Assembly: GCF_002091955.1 (NCBI RefSeq)
Contig: NZ_MKKY01000070.1
Location: 62,001-126,000, forward strand
From: Rhodococcus sp. 1168
Lineage (GTDB): Bacteria; Actinomycetota; Actinomycetes; Mycobacteriales; Mycobacteriaceae
DNA: 64,000 nucleotides
Reading direction: 5' to 3'
The translations under genes were made by a program, and so were the position numbers. The notes beneath the pieces were generated by a model. That model saw only the letters and a list, made by a program, of their open reading frames with translations. It was not told the DNA's origin and did not search any database. Below are positions 46,233 to 54,412 of the stretch, in pieces (the stretch's first letter is position 1; every line of letters begins with the position of its first letter).

Positions 46233-47972
46233 GTGAACGCCATCATGAATCAAGAACAGACGAATCAGTTGCGCGACTGCCATCCCGAAAGTCGGGTCCT
46301 CGATCATCTCGAACGTGGATGGTGGGTTCCGGAAACGATTCTCGATCTCTTCGACGGTCATGTTCTCGCGCGCGGCGACGCACCCGCCATCACCGACCCG
46401 AAGAACCTCTCGGACATCGCCGGGATCGCACCCGGTTCGTTGACCTGGCGTGAACTCGATGCGCAGATCGACGACGTCGCCGCAACCTTGCACGCGCATG
46501 GAGTGGGCCCCGGTCACGTTGTTGCAGTTCTGCTACCGAACTCGATCGCCCTTACCGCCACCTACCTGGCATTGTGGCGCCTCGGAGCGATTGCGGCACC
46601 CATGCCGGCCTCCTACCGACGACACGAATTGAGCCGGATCGTCGAATCTTCCGGAGCAGTCGCCGTCGTCACAGGGACTCGACTGCATGACCGAGCCCCG
46701 CACGAGGAAGCTCTCACCCTCATCGGTGTGGCACCGTCGTTGCGTCACGTCTTCACCTTCGGCTCATCGCAAGACAATGCCGGTGTGCCGTTGGACGGGG
46801 CTTCCTCGACGGCGGACGCCATCGAGGCGGTCCGGAAGGTGTACGGACAACTCGACCGAACCATCAACGACTGCATCACGATCTGCTGGACGAGCGGAAC
46901 CGAGGCAGCACCGAAGGGCGTTCCCCGGTGCCACGCCGACTGGCTCGCAATCGGCCAGGCGGTGCAGGACGGACTGCGAACCGACTCGGACTCAGTCATT
47001 CTCGGTCCCTTCCCGATGGTGAACATGGCAGGATTCGCGACTTCTCTGCTGCCGTGGCTGCTCAGCGGCGCGCACCTGGTCCAGCATCATCCGCTGGACA
47101 TCGGAGTTTTCCTCGACCAGGTTCAACAGCACCATGTCACCCATGCCAGTATGCCGCCCGCTGTCCTAAGCATGCTGCTGCAGAACCCGAAGTTGCTTGC
47201 CTCGTTCGACCTGTCGTCATTGCACACGGTCGGATCCGGCGGTGCACCTCTGCCTCCCGGGGTAGTGCGCGAGTGGCAGAACAACCTCGGTATCGAGGTT
47301 CTCAACTTCTTCGGATCCAATGAAGGTGTGTGCCTACTCGGGGCTGCGTGCGATACCCCCGACCCGATGATACGGGCCGAGTATCTTCCCAACTACGGTG
47401 CCACTAACCGGACTTGGGTAACGCCGGTTGCAGAACGCACCTCGGTGCGCCTGGTCGACCTGACGACCGGTGAGGTCGTCACCGAGGTCGGCGGTCGCGG
47501 CGAACTTCGACTGAAGGGACCGACGGTATTCGCCGGCTACCTCGAGGGAACTGCAGAAAAGAGCCCGTTCGACGACGACGGATACCTGTGCAGCGGTGAT
47601 GTTTTCGAACTCTGCGGAGAATCTGGCGAGTACCTCAAGTTTGTCGACCGTAGCAAGGAAATCATCATCCGAGGCGGAATGAACATCGCGCCGGCCGAGA
47701 TCGAGGGGCTGCTCCTCGAACATCCCCACGTATCCGATATCGCGATCATCGGCTACGACGATGCCGTCCTCGGCGAGAAGTGCTGTGCCGTAGTCGTTCC
47801 CATGACCGAGAAGAGTGTCTCACTCGACGAGCTGGTGGAGTTCCTGCGCGCCAAGGACATTGCGTCGTTCAAACTGCCCGAACGGCTCCTCACAGTCGAC
47901 GAGCTGCCGCGCAACCCCGTCGGAAAACTGCAGCGTCGCGACCTGCGAGTACACATCGCGCAGAACGGTTGA
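46233..47972 (+). CDS. AMP-forming acyl-CoA ligase, operon B
   Basis: A 579-residue ligase and the paralogue of the operon A ligase: the phosphate loop reads CWTSGTEAAPKGVPR near residue 210, then FGSNEGVCLLG near residue 362, RSKEIIIRGGMNIAPAEIE near residue 475 and the catalytic Lys in PVGKLQRRDL near residue 565. Both ligases share the unusual CWTSGTE ... GVPRC/AVPRC wording, which indicates an origin by duplication. GTG at 46233 has an AAGGA site; an ATG at 46245 is the alternative. It is followed 3 bases later by the thioesterase. Confidence 0.9.
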   Translation: MNAIMNQEQTNQLRDCHPESRVLDHLERGWWVPETILDLFDGHVLARGDAPAITDPKNLSDIAGIAPGSLTWRELDAQIDDVAATLHAHGVGPGHVVAVLLPNSIALTATYLALWRLGAIAAPMPASYRRHELSRIVESSGAVAVVTGTRLHDRAPHEEALTLIGVAPSLRHVFTFGSSQDNAGVPLDGASSTADAIEAVRKVYGQLDRTINDCITICWTSGTEAAPKGVPRCHADWLAIGQAVQDGLRTDSDSVILGPFPMVNMAGFATSLLPWLLSGAHLVQHHPLDIGVFLDQVQQHHVTHASMPPAVLSMLLQNPKLLASFDLSSLHTVGSGGAPLPPGVVREWQNNLGIEVLNFFGSNEGVCLLGAACDTPDPMIRAEYLPNYGATNRTWVTPVAERTSVRLVDLTTGEVVTEVGGRGELRLKGPTVFAGYLEGTAEKSPFDDDGYLCSGDVFELCGESGEYLKFVDRSKEIIIRGGMNIAPAEIEGLLLEHPHVSDIAIIGYDDAVLGEKCCAVVVPMTEKSVSLDELVEFLRAKDIASFKLPERLLTVDELPRNPVGKLQRRDLRVHIAQNG

Positions 47973-47975
47973 TCG

Positions 47976-48434
47976 ATGAGCCAGAATCAACTCCCGGTAG
48001 GTCTGCCGCGCGCAACACCCACCGGCGCCGACCTCCCGCTGACCGATGAGCTGAACGCCATGCTCCAAGGGCGACTGCCAGGCCTGATCGGCATGCGTAT
48101 CCGCGAAGCCTCGGCAGAATCAGTCATCGCGGAGCTGACCGTTCGTGAAGAACTCCTGGCACCCAACGGCTATCTGCACGCGGCAACTGTTGTCGCACTA
48201 GCAGATACGGCCTGCGGAATCGGCGCACGTCTGGCACTGACAGAAGGTGATTCCTTCACCACACTGGAAATCAAGACGAACTACCTCGGAACCGCACGAT
48301 CGGGAGTGGTCACAGTGGTCGCCACACCGATCCACTGCGGGCGACGCACTCAACTGTGGGATGCGAGCGTCCGGGACGAGGAAGGTCGGCGTATCGCCGA
48401 ATTCCGATGCACGCAGTTGGTAGTCCGGCTCTGA
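47976..48434 (+). CDS. PaaI-type hot-dog thioesterase
   Basis: A 152-residue hot-dog fold protein of the PaaI/YbgC-like group: NGYLHAATVVALADTACG near residue 62 carries the family's N-G-x-x-H-G-like motif and the acidic residue of the central helix. It closes with FTTLEIKTNYLGTARSG and a final strand set. Such enzymes hydrolyse aryl- or acyl-CoA, often as a safety valve that frees CoA from stalled intermediates. It starts 3 bases after the ligase stop, so a CoA-recycling role in operon B is likely. Confidence 0.85.
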   Translation: MSQNQLPVGLPRATPTGADLPLTDELNAMLQGRLPGLIGMRIREASAESVIAELTVREELLAPNGYLHAATVVALADTACGIGARLALTEGDSFTTLEIKTNYLGTARSGVVTVVATPIHCGRRTQLWDASVRDEEGRRIAEFRCTQLVVRL

Positions 48435-48469
48435 ACGGGACCGCAGCTCAAATCGATGGAAGGAAAACG

Positions 48470-49945
48470 ATGACGAATACTCAGTTGCCTGGCGGCGAGG
48501 CGCCGATCGCGGTCGCACGTCCTGTGAACAACGACGAAGAAAACCCCTACCTTCTCGGAGTGTTTACTCCGGTGAAAGATGAACTGACACTTGACGACCT
48601 GACCGTGATCGGAGAGATTCCCAAGGATCTCAACGGCGTCTACCTTCGGAACGGTCCGAACCGTCAGTTCCCGGCCACCGGGCGCTACCACATGTTTGAC
48701 GGAGACGGCATGATCCATGCCGCTCACTTCGAGAACGGCAAGGTCAGATACCGCAACCGGTACGTCCAAACTCGGTCTTTCGAGCAGGAATCCGAGGCCG
48801 GCCGCGCACTGTGGACCGGCCTGATGGAGAACCCCAAGGACAACCCCTGGGGTAACGGCCACGGACTCGGCATCAAGGACGCGTCCAACACCGACGTCAT
48901 CTATCACCGCGGCCAGGTGCTTTCGACGTGGTATCTCTGTGGAGCCCCGTACGCCGTTGACCCTCTTTCGTTGGAAACACTTGGTGCACAGGACTTCCTA
49001 GGCACATTCGCCGGAGACATGATGGCTCACCCCAAAGTCGACGAGACGACAGGCGAGCTCATCTGGTTCGACTACGGTCCGGACCAGAACTACCTACGCT
49101 ACGGAATCATCGGAGCCGAGGGCACGCAGACACATGAAACAAAGATCGACGTCCCCGGCCCCCGTCTGCCGCATGACATCGCAATCACCGAAAACTACTC
49201 GGTCCTGATGGATCTTCCTCTGGTCCAAGACCATGAGGCTCGGAAGGCCGGCAAGTACCGAATCTTCTACGATCAGGCTCTACCAGCCCGCTTTGCTGTC
49301 ATTCCCCGCCACGGCACCGGACAAGACGTCCGTTGGTTCGAGGCAAAACCCTGCTACATCTATCACGTCGTCAACTCCTGGGAACAGGGCGACGAAATCA
49401 TCATGGATGTCTGCCGAGTGAAGAACCCCCAGCACCAGTCGACATTCGAACATCCACTCTCCAACATGCTTGCCTACATGCGCCTCGACGCGCAGCTCTA
49501 CCGGTACCGTTTCAACCTTCGTACCGGAACAACGATCGAGACACCGCTCGACGACGCCAACATCGAGTTCCCCAGTATCGACTCGCGAATCATGGGCCGT
49601 CAGCATCGTTACTCGTACAACATGAGTCTCGCCAATGAGCCCACCCTGCTCTTCGACGGACTCGTAAAATTCGACTCGCAGACCGAAACCAAGGAAGAGC
49701 ACAAGTTCGGACCGGGACGATGGGGTTCCGAAGCGCCGTTCGCGGCGCGCGACGGCTCCACCAGCGAAACCGACGGCTACCTGGTCTGCTTCGTGAACGA
49801 CGAGGCTGAGGATCGCGGCGAGATCAACATCTTCGATGCCGAGAACATCGCCGGAGGTCCAATCGCCCGGGTGCTACTACCCCAGCGGGTTCCGTCGGGA
49901 TTCCACGCCTGCTGGATTCGCGGCGACCAACTCGAGAAGGCCTAA
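48470..49945 (+). CDS. Carotenoid-oxygenase-family dioxygenase (CCD), operon B
   Basis: A 491-residue CCD-family enzyme. The Fe-binding His are in MAHPKVD, LPHDIAITENY, YIYHVVNSW and SGFHACW. FDGDGMIHAAHF near residue 75 and LNGVYLRNGPN near residue 53 are family hallmarks; the operon A paralogue has RNTEN in the second position. It retains the layout of bacterial apocarotenoid/stilbene/isoeugenol-type cleavers and has no transit or signal sequence, so it is cytoplasmic. ATG at 48470 has an AAGGA site. It is the last gene of operon B and is followed by IS debris. Confidence 0.9.
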   Translation: MTNTQLPGGEAPIAVARPVNNDEENPYLLGVFTPVKDELTLDDLTVIGEIPKDLNGVYLRNGPNRQFPATGRYHMFDGDGMIHAAHFENGKVRYRNRYVQTRSFEQESEAGRALWTGLMENPKDNPWGNGHGLGIKDASNTDVIYHRGQVLSTWYLCGAPYAVDPLSLETLGAQDFLGTFAGDMMAHPKVDETTGELIWFDYGPDQNYLRYGIIGAEGTQTHETKIDVPGPRLPHDIAITENYSVLMDLPLVQDHEARKAGKYRIFYDQALPARFAVIPRHGTGQDVRWFEAKPCYIYHVVNSWEQGDEIIMDVCRVKNPQHQSTFEHPLSNMLAYMRLDAQLYRYRFNLRTGTTIETPLDDANIEFPSIDSRIMGRQHRYSYNMSLANEPTLLFDGLVKFDSQTETKEEHKFGPGRWGSEAPFAARDGSTSETDGYLVCFVNDEAEDRGEINIFDAENIAGGPIARVLLPQRVPSGFHACWIRGDQLEKA

Positions 49946-49990
49946 ACCTGAAGGCACCGATTCGGTGCGGTTCATAGGTGAGCCGTAGAC

Positions 49991-50242
49991 GCGAGATGCC
50001 CTGTTGTGGTGGAAGAATGGTACTTCGTACAGAACCAATTCTGACCACAAGAAGGGCATCTCGCAGACGCCACTTTCTCACACCCGACCGGTCGCTACCG
50101 CGAGGTTCGACCACCCGAATCTCGTGTCCGCAGCTGGGTTGGTTCCGGTCATGGCCCTGGCGCAGCGATCAGGGTTGCTGACGTTTGCCGACGAGCATCT
50201 CACGGTGCCGACCGACAAAGGCTCCAACGCCGGCCGCAAGAT
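49991..50242 (+). mobile_element. IS1380-family 5' remnant
   Basis: A 20-base inverted repeat (GCGAGATGCCC ... GTGGT at 49991-50010 and its near complement at 50044-50064) precedes codons of an IS1380-type transposase N-terminus (TRPVATARFDHPNLVSAAG, then LVPVMALAQRSGL and VPTDKGSNAGRK). The homology stops near 50242, where IS630 sequence in the opposite direction begins. It is truncated and inactive. Confidence 0.7.
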
Positions 50243-51110
50243 AATGCACCGTGATGCGGGGGTTGTCAGCGAGCCAGTCCCGTACCTCCTGCTTCTCGGG
50301 AGTGGAGTAGTTGTCCATCACCAGATGCAATTCCTCGCCCGGATAGGCATGCGCGACATGCTTGAGGAACACCAGAAACTCCTGATGGCGGTGGCGCGGT
50401 TTACAGATCCCGGTGACCTGACCGGTGGCGATGTCGAGCGCAGCGAACAAGGTCGTCGTGCCGTGCCGGACGTAGTCGTGGGTCTGCCGCTCCGGGATAC
50501 CGATCTGCATCGGCAACGTCGACGCGGTGCGGTGCGGTGCGGTGCGGTGCGGTGCGGTGCGATCGAGCGTCTGAATCTACGACTTCTCGTCGACGCCGAG
50601 CACGATCGCGTTCTCTCTGGTGGCGCCAGACAAACCGACGATATCGGTGACATTCGCGACCAACTCCGGGTCGGTAGAGAACTGAATGTGCCAGTGCGCC
50701 ATAGCTGGACACCGTGCTCACGCCACACTCGCTCGACGGTGCCGTAACCGATGCCGAGATGATCGGCGAGCAATCGCGAACTCCAATGTTTGACACCGCA
50801 CTTCTTCGGCGGCGGTGTCGATGTCACCGAAATCAACTTGTCACGATCGAGCATGCGGGGCCGGCCGGAGCGGTCTTCGTCGAACAGTCCGTCCACGCCG
50901 GAGTCCTCGTAGCGGGACCGCCAGTTGATCACGGTCTGCCGCGAGATCGAGAACCGGCGCGCGATCTACGCATGAGAACACCGCCGGCGGCGAGCCACAC
51001 GATCCTCACCCGCTGCACCGGCCCCGCCTTCGTCGTCCACATCTCGAGCTGGTCACGGTCGGTGCCAGGGGATCTACAACGGGGCAGCGCGCATAAGTAA
51101 TTCATCAAAC
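50243..51110 (-). pseudogene. Decayed IS630-family transposase
   Basis: Minus-strand fragments in several frames rebuild an IS630 transposase: the HTH part (RVRIVWLAAGG; ARRFSISRQTVINWRSRYED), the middle (HWSSRLLADHLGIGYGTVER) and the DDE core (LPMQIGIPERQTHDYVRHG; LHLVMDNYSTPEKQEVRDWL). Lesions: a TAG near 50966-50968, a frame change in the 5' part, a one-base loss near 50685, a TAG at 50577-50579 where the family has Gln, and loss of the 3' end against the IS1380 remnant. It is dead. Confidence 0.8.
50524..50560. repeat. Pentanucleotide array (GCGGT)7
   Basis: Seven perfect GCGGT units plus GC lie inside the IS630 remnant. On the minus strand they encode repeats of P-H-R-T-A. Reading through the array keeps the frame between LDRTA and TLPMQ, so the expansion alone does not break the gene. 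Confidence 0.9.
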
Positions 51111-51391
51111 ATAACCGCCCAGGCACTTCAGGCGCGCCGCACTAGTGTGCAGATCGAGCGCCTGCAGAACTGGATCCGAAGGCGGTGTGGCCCCAGCGGC
51201 CATTTGCGCGGGCCCACAGCTTACTTGGAGTCGCGTTCGTCGAGCAGGGGAGTGCGGGGCATGGTCAACGAGATCTGTCGTTGAGGATTCAACCGCATCA
51301 GCTACTTTTCAGCAACCCTCAAGTTTCCAGAATAGCTGCTCGCGGCCATGCCAGTCGACAAATCGGCGTCCGAATGCGTGCAGGAACCGCC
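51111..51391. other. Non-coding debris between IS630 remnant and EspR-like gene
   Basis: About 280 bases in which I see no credible gene, hairpin or operator. The part near 51120-51180 may still belong to the decayed insertion sequences. Confidence 0.4.
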
Positions 51392-51811
51392 CTATCCGGT
51401 GCTGTCCGGCGGAACCTCCGGAAGACCCTCACTGGCTCGCAACTTCTCCGCCATCGAACTCAGGAGATTCTGCGACTCCTCGGACAGGTCGAAAGCTCTG
51501 GCCGACAACCGCCGGAGGCCATAACCCTTCAGTTGAGCGAGAAGTTCGAGGTCGTGATCGACTTTGGCCGCGTAGATGTCGTTGAAGAAGTAGTCCGGCT
51601 TGACCTTGAAGAAGCGAGCCAGTGCGGCAACCGTTTCGTTCGACGGGTTGTTGCGCTGACCGGACCGCAGTTGCGAAATGTACGGCTTGGAAATTTGATG
51701 TCCGCTGCCGGCGAGCGCGTCGGCAACTTCGGCATTGGTGTGAGGCCTGCGGCCAGGGGGATGCACGATACTGAAGAGCTTGTTCAGACGTGCTGCGAAG
51801 TCGACGGGCAT
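51392..51811 (-). CDS. EspR-like XRE-family regulator
   Basis: A 139-residue DNA-binding protein with an N-terminal helix-turn-helix (about 24-65: NAEVADALAGSGHQISKPYISQLRSGQRNNPS) and a C-terminal helical dimerisation domain. The opening FAARLNKLFSIVHPPGRRPHT and the overall length match EspR (Rv3849), a nucleoid-associated regulator of virulence and lipid genes in M. tuberculosis; the C-terminal half is less similar. The RSGQRNNP recognition loop is intact. It is divergent from echA20 and could influence the KstR2 genes. The family is fairly sure; the target is unknown. Confidence 0.8.
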   Translation of the reverse strand: MPVDFAARLNKLFSIVHPPGRRPHTNAEVADALAGSGHQISKPYISQLRSGQRNNPSNETVAALARFFKVKPDYFFNDIYAAKVDHDLELLAQLKGYGLRRLSARAFDLSEESQNLLSSMAEKLRASEGLPEVPPDSTG

Positions 51812-52025
51812 CGGAATCTTCTCATCCTCTCGGAACGGAGCGGCACCGCCCTCATTGGGCGCCGTAACGATAACGAAAAGGTAACTCTATACCTGCTGGT
51901 CGACCGTTTCCTGCTGATCACCGCACATGTTGATCTTGATATTCGATGAAAACTGCCAAATGAAGCCCTCGGGGCAGTGCCCTGAACCATCTAGAAGACC
52001 GACATCTCCATCTTCGTGTTAACCT

Positions 52026-52039
52026 ACCAAGCACTTGCT
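52026..52039. promoter_or_regulatory. KstR2 operator upstream of echA20-ipdABC
   Basis: ACCAAGCACTTGCT matches the KstR2 consensus AnCAAGnnCTTGnT at all fixed positions and lies 32 bases before the echA20 start. The same 14-mer occurs at 63017-63030 upstream of kstR2. Confidence 0.93.
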
Positions 52040-52071
52040 TGCTTTTCGGCTTACGTGAGGATCCTTGATCA

Positions 52072-52839
52072 ATGGCAATCACTTCGAGCACCACCGACGG
52101 AATCACCGTCGTAACGGTCGACTACCCACCCGTCAATGCGTATCCGACGCAGGGATGGTTCGACTTCGCTGACATAGTCACCGCAGCAAGCCGCGACGAG
52201 AACACACGCGTCGTGGTCGTGCGAGCGGAGAACCGCGGGTTCTGCGCGGGCGTCGACATCAAGGAGTTCGCTCGCGACTCCGGGCACGGACGCCTCATCG
52301 ACGCCAACCGAGGATGCGCCGCCGCATTTGCAGCGGTCTACGACTGCGCAGTACCGGTCATCAGCGCCGTGCAGGGATTCTGCCTCGGCGGGGGCATCGG
52401 GATCGTCGGCAACTCCGACATCATCGTGGCTTCCGACGACGCAACCTTCGGACTCCCCGAGGTCGACCGTGGCGCCCTGGGCGCGGCGACGCACCTGTCC
52501 CGACTCGTCCCACAGCACCTCATGCGCGCGCTGTTCTTCACCGCGTCCACCATCACCGCGCAACAGTTGGAGCACCACGGCTCGGTCTACCGAGTGGTTC
52601 CGCGAGCGGAACTGGACGATACGGCCTTGGAAATCGCGCGCGATATCGCCGCCAAGGACCCGCGGGTGATCCGTGCCGCGAAGGAAGCACTCAACGGTAT
52701 CGATCTGCAGCCGGTACACAGAAGCTACCGCTACGAGCAAGGCTTCACCTTCGAACTAAACCTGTCGGGAGCCGCCGACGAGATCCGCGCATCGTTCGAG
52801 GACGATCTCGCACGTGCCAAAGGAGCAGCAGCAAAATGA
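52072..52839 (+). CDS. echA20: Enoyl-CoA hydratase-family ring hydrolase EchA20
   Basis: Crotonase-family enzyme of 255 residues. In M. tuberculosis and Rhodococcus, EchA20 hydrolytically opens ring D of the bicyclic HIP-derived CoA ester in steroid breakdown. The oxyanion-hole segment ENRGFCAGVDIKEF lies near residue 55 and the second, GFCLGGGIGIVGNSDI, near residue 103; AEALPEVDRGAL-like wording (FGLPEVDRGALG) follows near residue 125. ATG at 52072 fits the N-terminus of the family. The stop overlaps ipdA (ATGA at 52836-52839), so the four genes echA20-ipdA-ipdB-ipdC form one KstR2-controlled operon. Confidence 0.93.
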   Translation: MAITSSTTDGITVVTVDYPPVNAYPTQGWFDFADIVTAASRDENTRVVVVRAENRGFCAGVDIKEFARDSGHGRLIDANRGCAAAFAAVYDCAVPVISAVQGFCLGGGIGIVGNSDIIVASDDATFGLPEVDRGALGAATHLSRLVPQHLMRALFFTASTITAQQLEHHGSVYRVVPRAELDDTALEIARDIAAKDPRVIRAAKEALNGIDLQPVHRSYRYEQGFTFELNLSGAADEIRASFEDDLARAKGAAAK

Positions 52840-53669
52840 CAGCAATGCGCAACAAAGTACTTACCGCCGACGACGTCGCGGGCCGGCTGAAGAGCGGCAT
52901 GACGATCGGCATCGGGGGCTGGGGATCTCGCCGCAAGCCGATGGCTCTCGTCCAGTCGATCCTTCGCTCGGACCTGACCGATCTCACTGTCGTCAGCTTC
53001 GGCGGACCGGACGTCGGCTTGCTCTGTGCCGCAGGGAAATTGAAGAAGCTCTACTTCGGCTTCGTCTCCCTCGACTCCATTCCGTACGACCCCTACTTCT
53101 CCGCAGCCCGAACGGCCGGAGAGATCGAGATCCGCGAGCTCGACGAGGGCATGGTCAACACCGGCCTCCAGGCTGCCGCACAGCGACTGCCGTTCCTGCC
53201 GATGCGTGCCGGTCTCGGTTCCGATGTGCCGAAGTACTTCCCCGAGTTGAAGACCGTGGTCTCGCCCTACGACGATGCCAGCGAGCTCATCGCAATGCCT
53301 GCTCTCGAACTCGACGCCGCCCTGGTTCACCTGAACCTCGCCGACGCCCACGGCAACGCCGCATACCTCGGCCCGGACCCGTACTTCGACGACTTGTTCT
53401 GCCTTGCAGCCGAACAGCGTTTCGTCTCCGTCGAACGCATCGTCGATACCGCAGACCTCGTTGCGAGCGCTCCCCCGCAGGCTCTCCTGCTGAACCGAAT
53501 GATGGTCGACGGCGTCGTGGAGGCACCGGGCGGTGCCGGATTCACCTCGTGCGTGCCTGATTACGGTCGCGACGAAGAACTCCAGAAACAGTATGCGGAG
53601 GCAGCGTCCGAACCCGACGGATGGAAGCGCTTCGCTCAGCTGACAAATCAGGAAGGGGCGTCCGCATGA
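52836..53669 (+). CDS. ipdA: Steroid ring C hydrolase subunit IpdA
   Basis: Alpha subunit (277 residues) of the IpdAB hydrolase, a class I CoA-transferase-fold enzyme that opens the last steroid ring (ring C, substrate COCHEA-CoA) by hydrolysis and not CoA transfer. It shows TIGIGGWGSRRKP near residue 25, VVSFGGPDVGLL near residue 58 and LVHLNLADAHGNAAYLGPDPYFDD near residue 170. The start ATG overlaps the echA20 stop and the stop overlaps the ipdB start. Its assignment is firm from sequence and from the operon order Rv3550-Rv3553. Confidence 0.93.
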   Translation: MTAMRNKVLTADDVAGRLKSGMTIGIGGWGSRRKPMALVQSILRSDLTDLTVVSFGGPDVGLLCAAGKLKKLYFGFVSLDSIPYDPYFSAARTAGEIEIRELDEGMVNTGLQAAAQRLPFLPMRAGLGSDVPKYFPELKTVVSPYDDASELIAMPALELDAALVHLNLADAHGNAAYLGPDPYFDDLFCLAAEQRFVSVERIVDTADLVASAPPQALLLNRMMVDGVVEAPGGAGFTSCVPDYGRDEELQKQYAEAASEPDGWKRFAQLTNQEGASA

Positions 53670-54412
53670 GCGGCATCGACATCACCCGGGCGGACATCTG
53701 CGCAGTTGCATGCGCGGACATGTTCGCAGGCGCAGGCGAGATCATGGCAAGCCCGATGGGCCTCATGCCCAGCATCGGCGCCCGCCTGGCCAAACTCACC
53801 ACCGAGCCCGATCTACTTCTCTCCGATGGAGAGGCGTTCCTCATGGCCGACACACCGGCACTCGGTGCCACCGGCGCGATCGAGGGTTGGATCCCGTACC
53901 GGAAGGTATTCGACGTCGTTGCCAGCGGTCGACGTCATGTCGTGATGGGTGCCAACCAGATCGACCGGTTCGGCAACCAGAACATTTCGCACTTCGGCCC
54001 GCACGACAAGCCGACGCGGCAGATGTTCGGCTCCCGCGGCGCCCCCGGCAACACGATCAATCACCGCACCAGTTACTGGATTGCACGGCACTCGGCACGC
54101 GTCTTCACCGAGACCGTCGATCTGGTGTCCGGTGTCGGTTACGACCGCGTCACCGACAACGCAGGGTTCGCACATCATGATCTGCACCGGGTCGTCACCA
54201 ATCTGGGTGTATTCGATTTCTCCGGCGAGAACCACGCGATGCGCCTGCTTTCGGTGCATCCCGGAGTCACCGTCGACGAGGTGCTCGAGAACACCGGATT
54301 CGAACTCGACACCTCCGATGTCACCGATTCAAGGCTCCCCACCGATGAAGAGATGACTCTGCTGGGCGTCATCGATCCCAAGGGGTCGCGTAGCCGCGAG
54401 GTCAAGGGATGA
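53666..54412 (+). CDS. ipdB: Steroid ring C hydrolase subunit IpdB
   Basis: Beta subunit (248 residues) of IpdAB. It has the CoA-transferase beta fold with ADMFAGAGEIMASPMGLMPSIGARLAKL near residue 12, the FDVVASGRRHVVMGANQIDRFGNQNIS segment near residue 92 and GSRGAPGNTINH near residue 122. The start is taken as the ATG at 53666, which overlaps the ipdA stop; the longer open frame upstream is internal to ipdA. It overlaps ipdC by 4 bases. Together with IpdA it acts in the cytoplasm on the CoA ester left after ring D opening. Confidence 0.93.
   Translation: MSGIDITRADICAVACADMFAGAGEIMASPMGLMPSIGARLAKLTTEPDLLLSDGEAFLMADTPALGATGAIEGWIPYRKVFDVVASGRRHVVMGANQIDRFGNQNISHFGPHDKPTRQMFGSRGAPGNTINHRTSYWIARHSARVFTETVDLVSGVGYDRVTDNAGFAHHDLHRVVTNLGVFDFSGENHAMRLLSVHPGVTVDEVLENTGFELDTSDVTDSRLPTDEEMTLLGVIDPKGSRSREVKG

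Noticed and set aside
50524-50560. Pentamer array as a phase-variation switch
   Set aside because: The gene carries in-frame stops and other frame changes outside the array, so changing copy number could not restore it.
50004-50747. A 247-codon open frame joining IS1380 and IS630 sequence
   Set aside because: The first third is an IS1380 N-terminus and the rest is the antisense of an IS630 transposase. It is a chance fusion of two remnants.
52314-53669. Upstream extension of ipdA inside echA20
   Set aside because: The added part is a shifted reading of echA20. The ATGA overlap at 52836 and homology fix the ipdA start.
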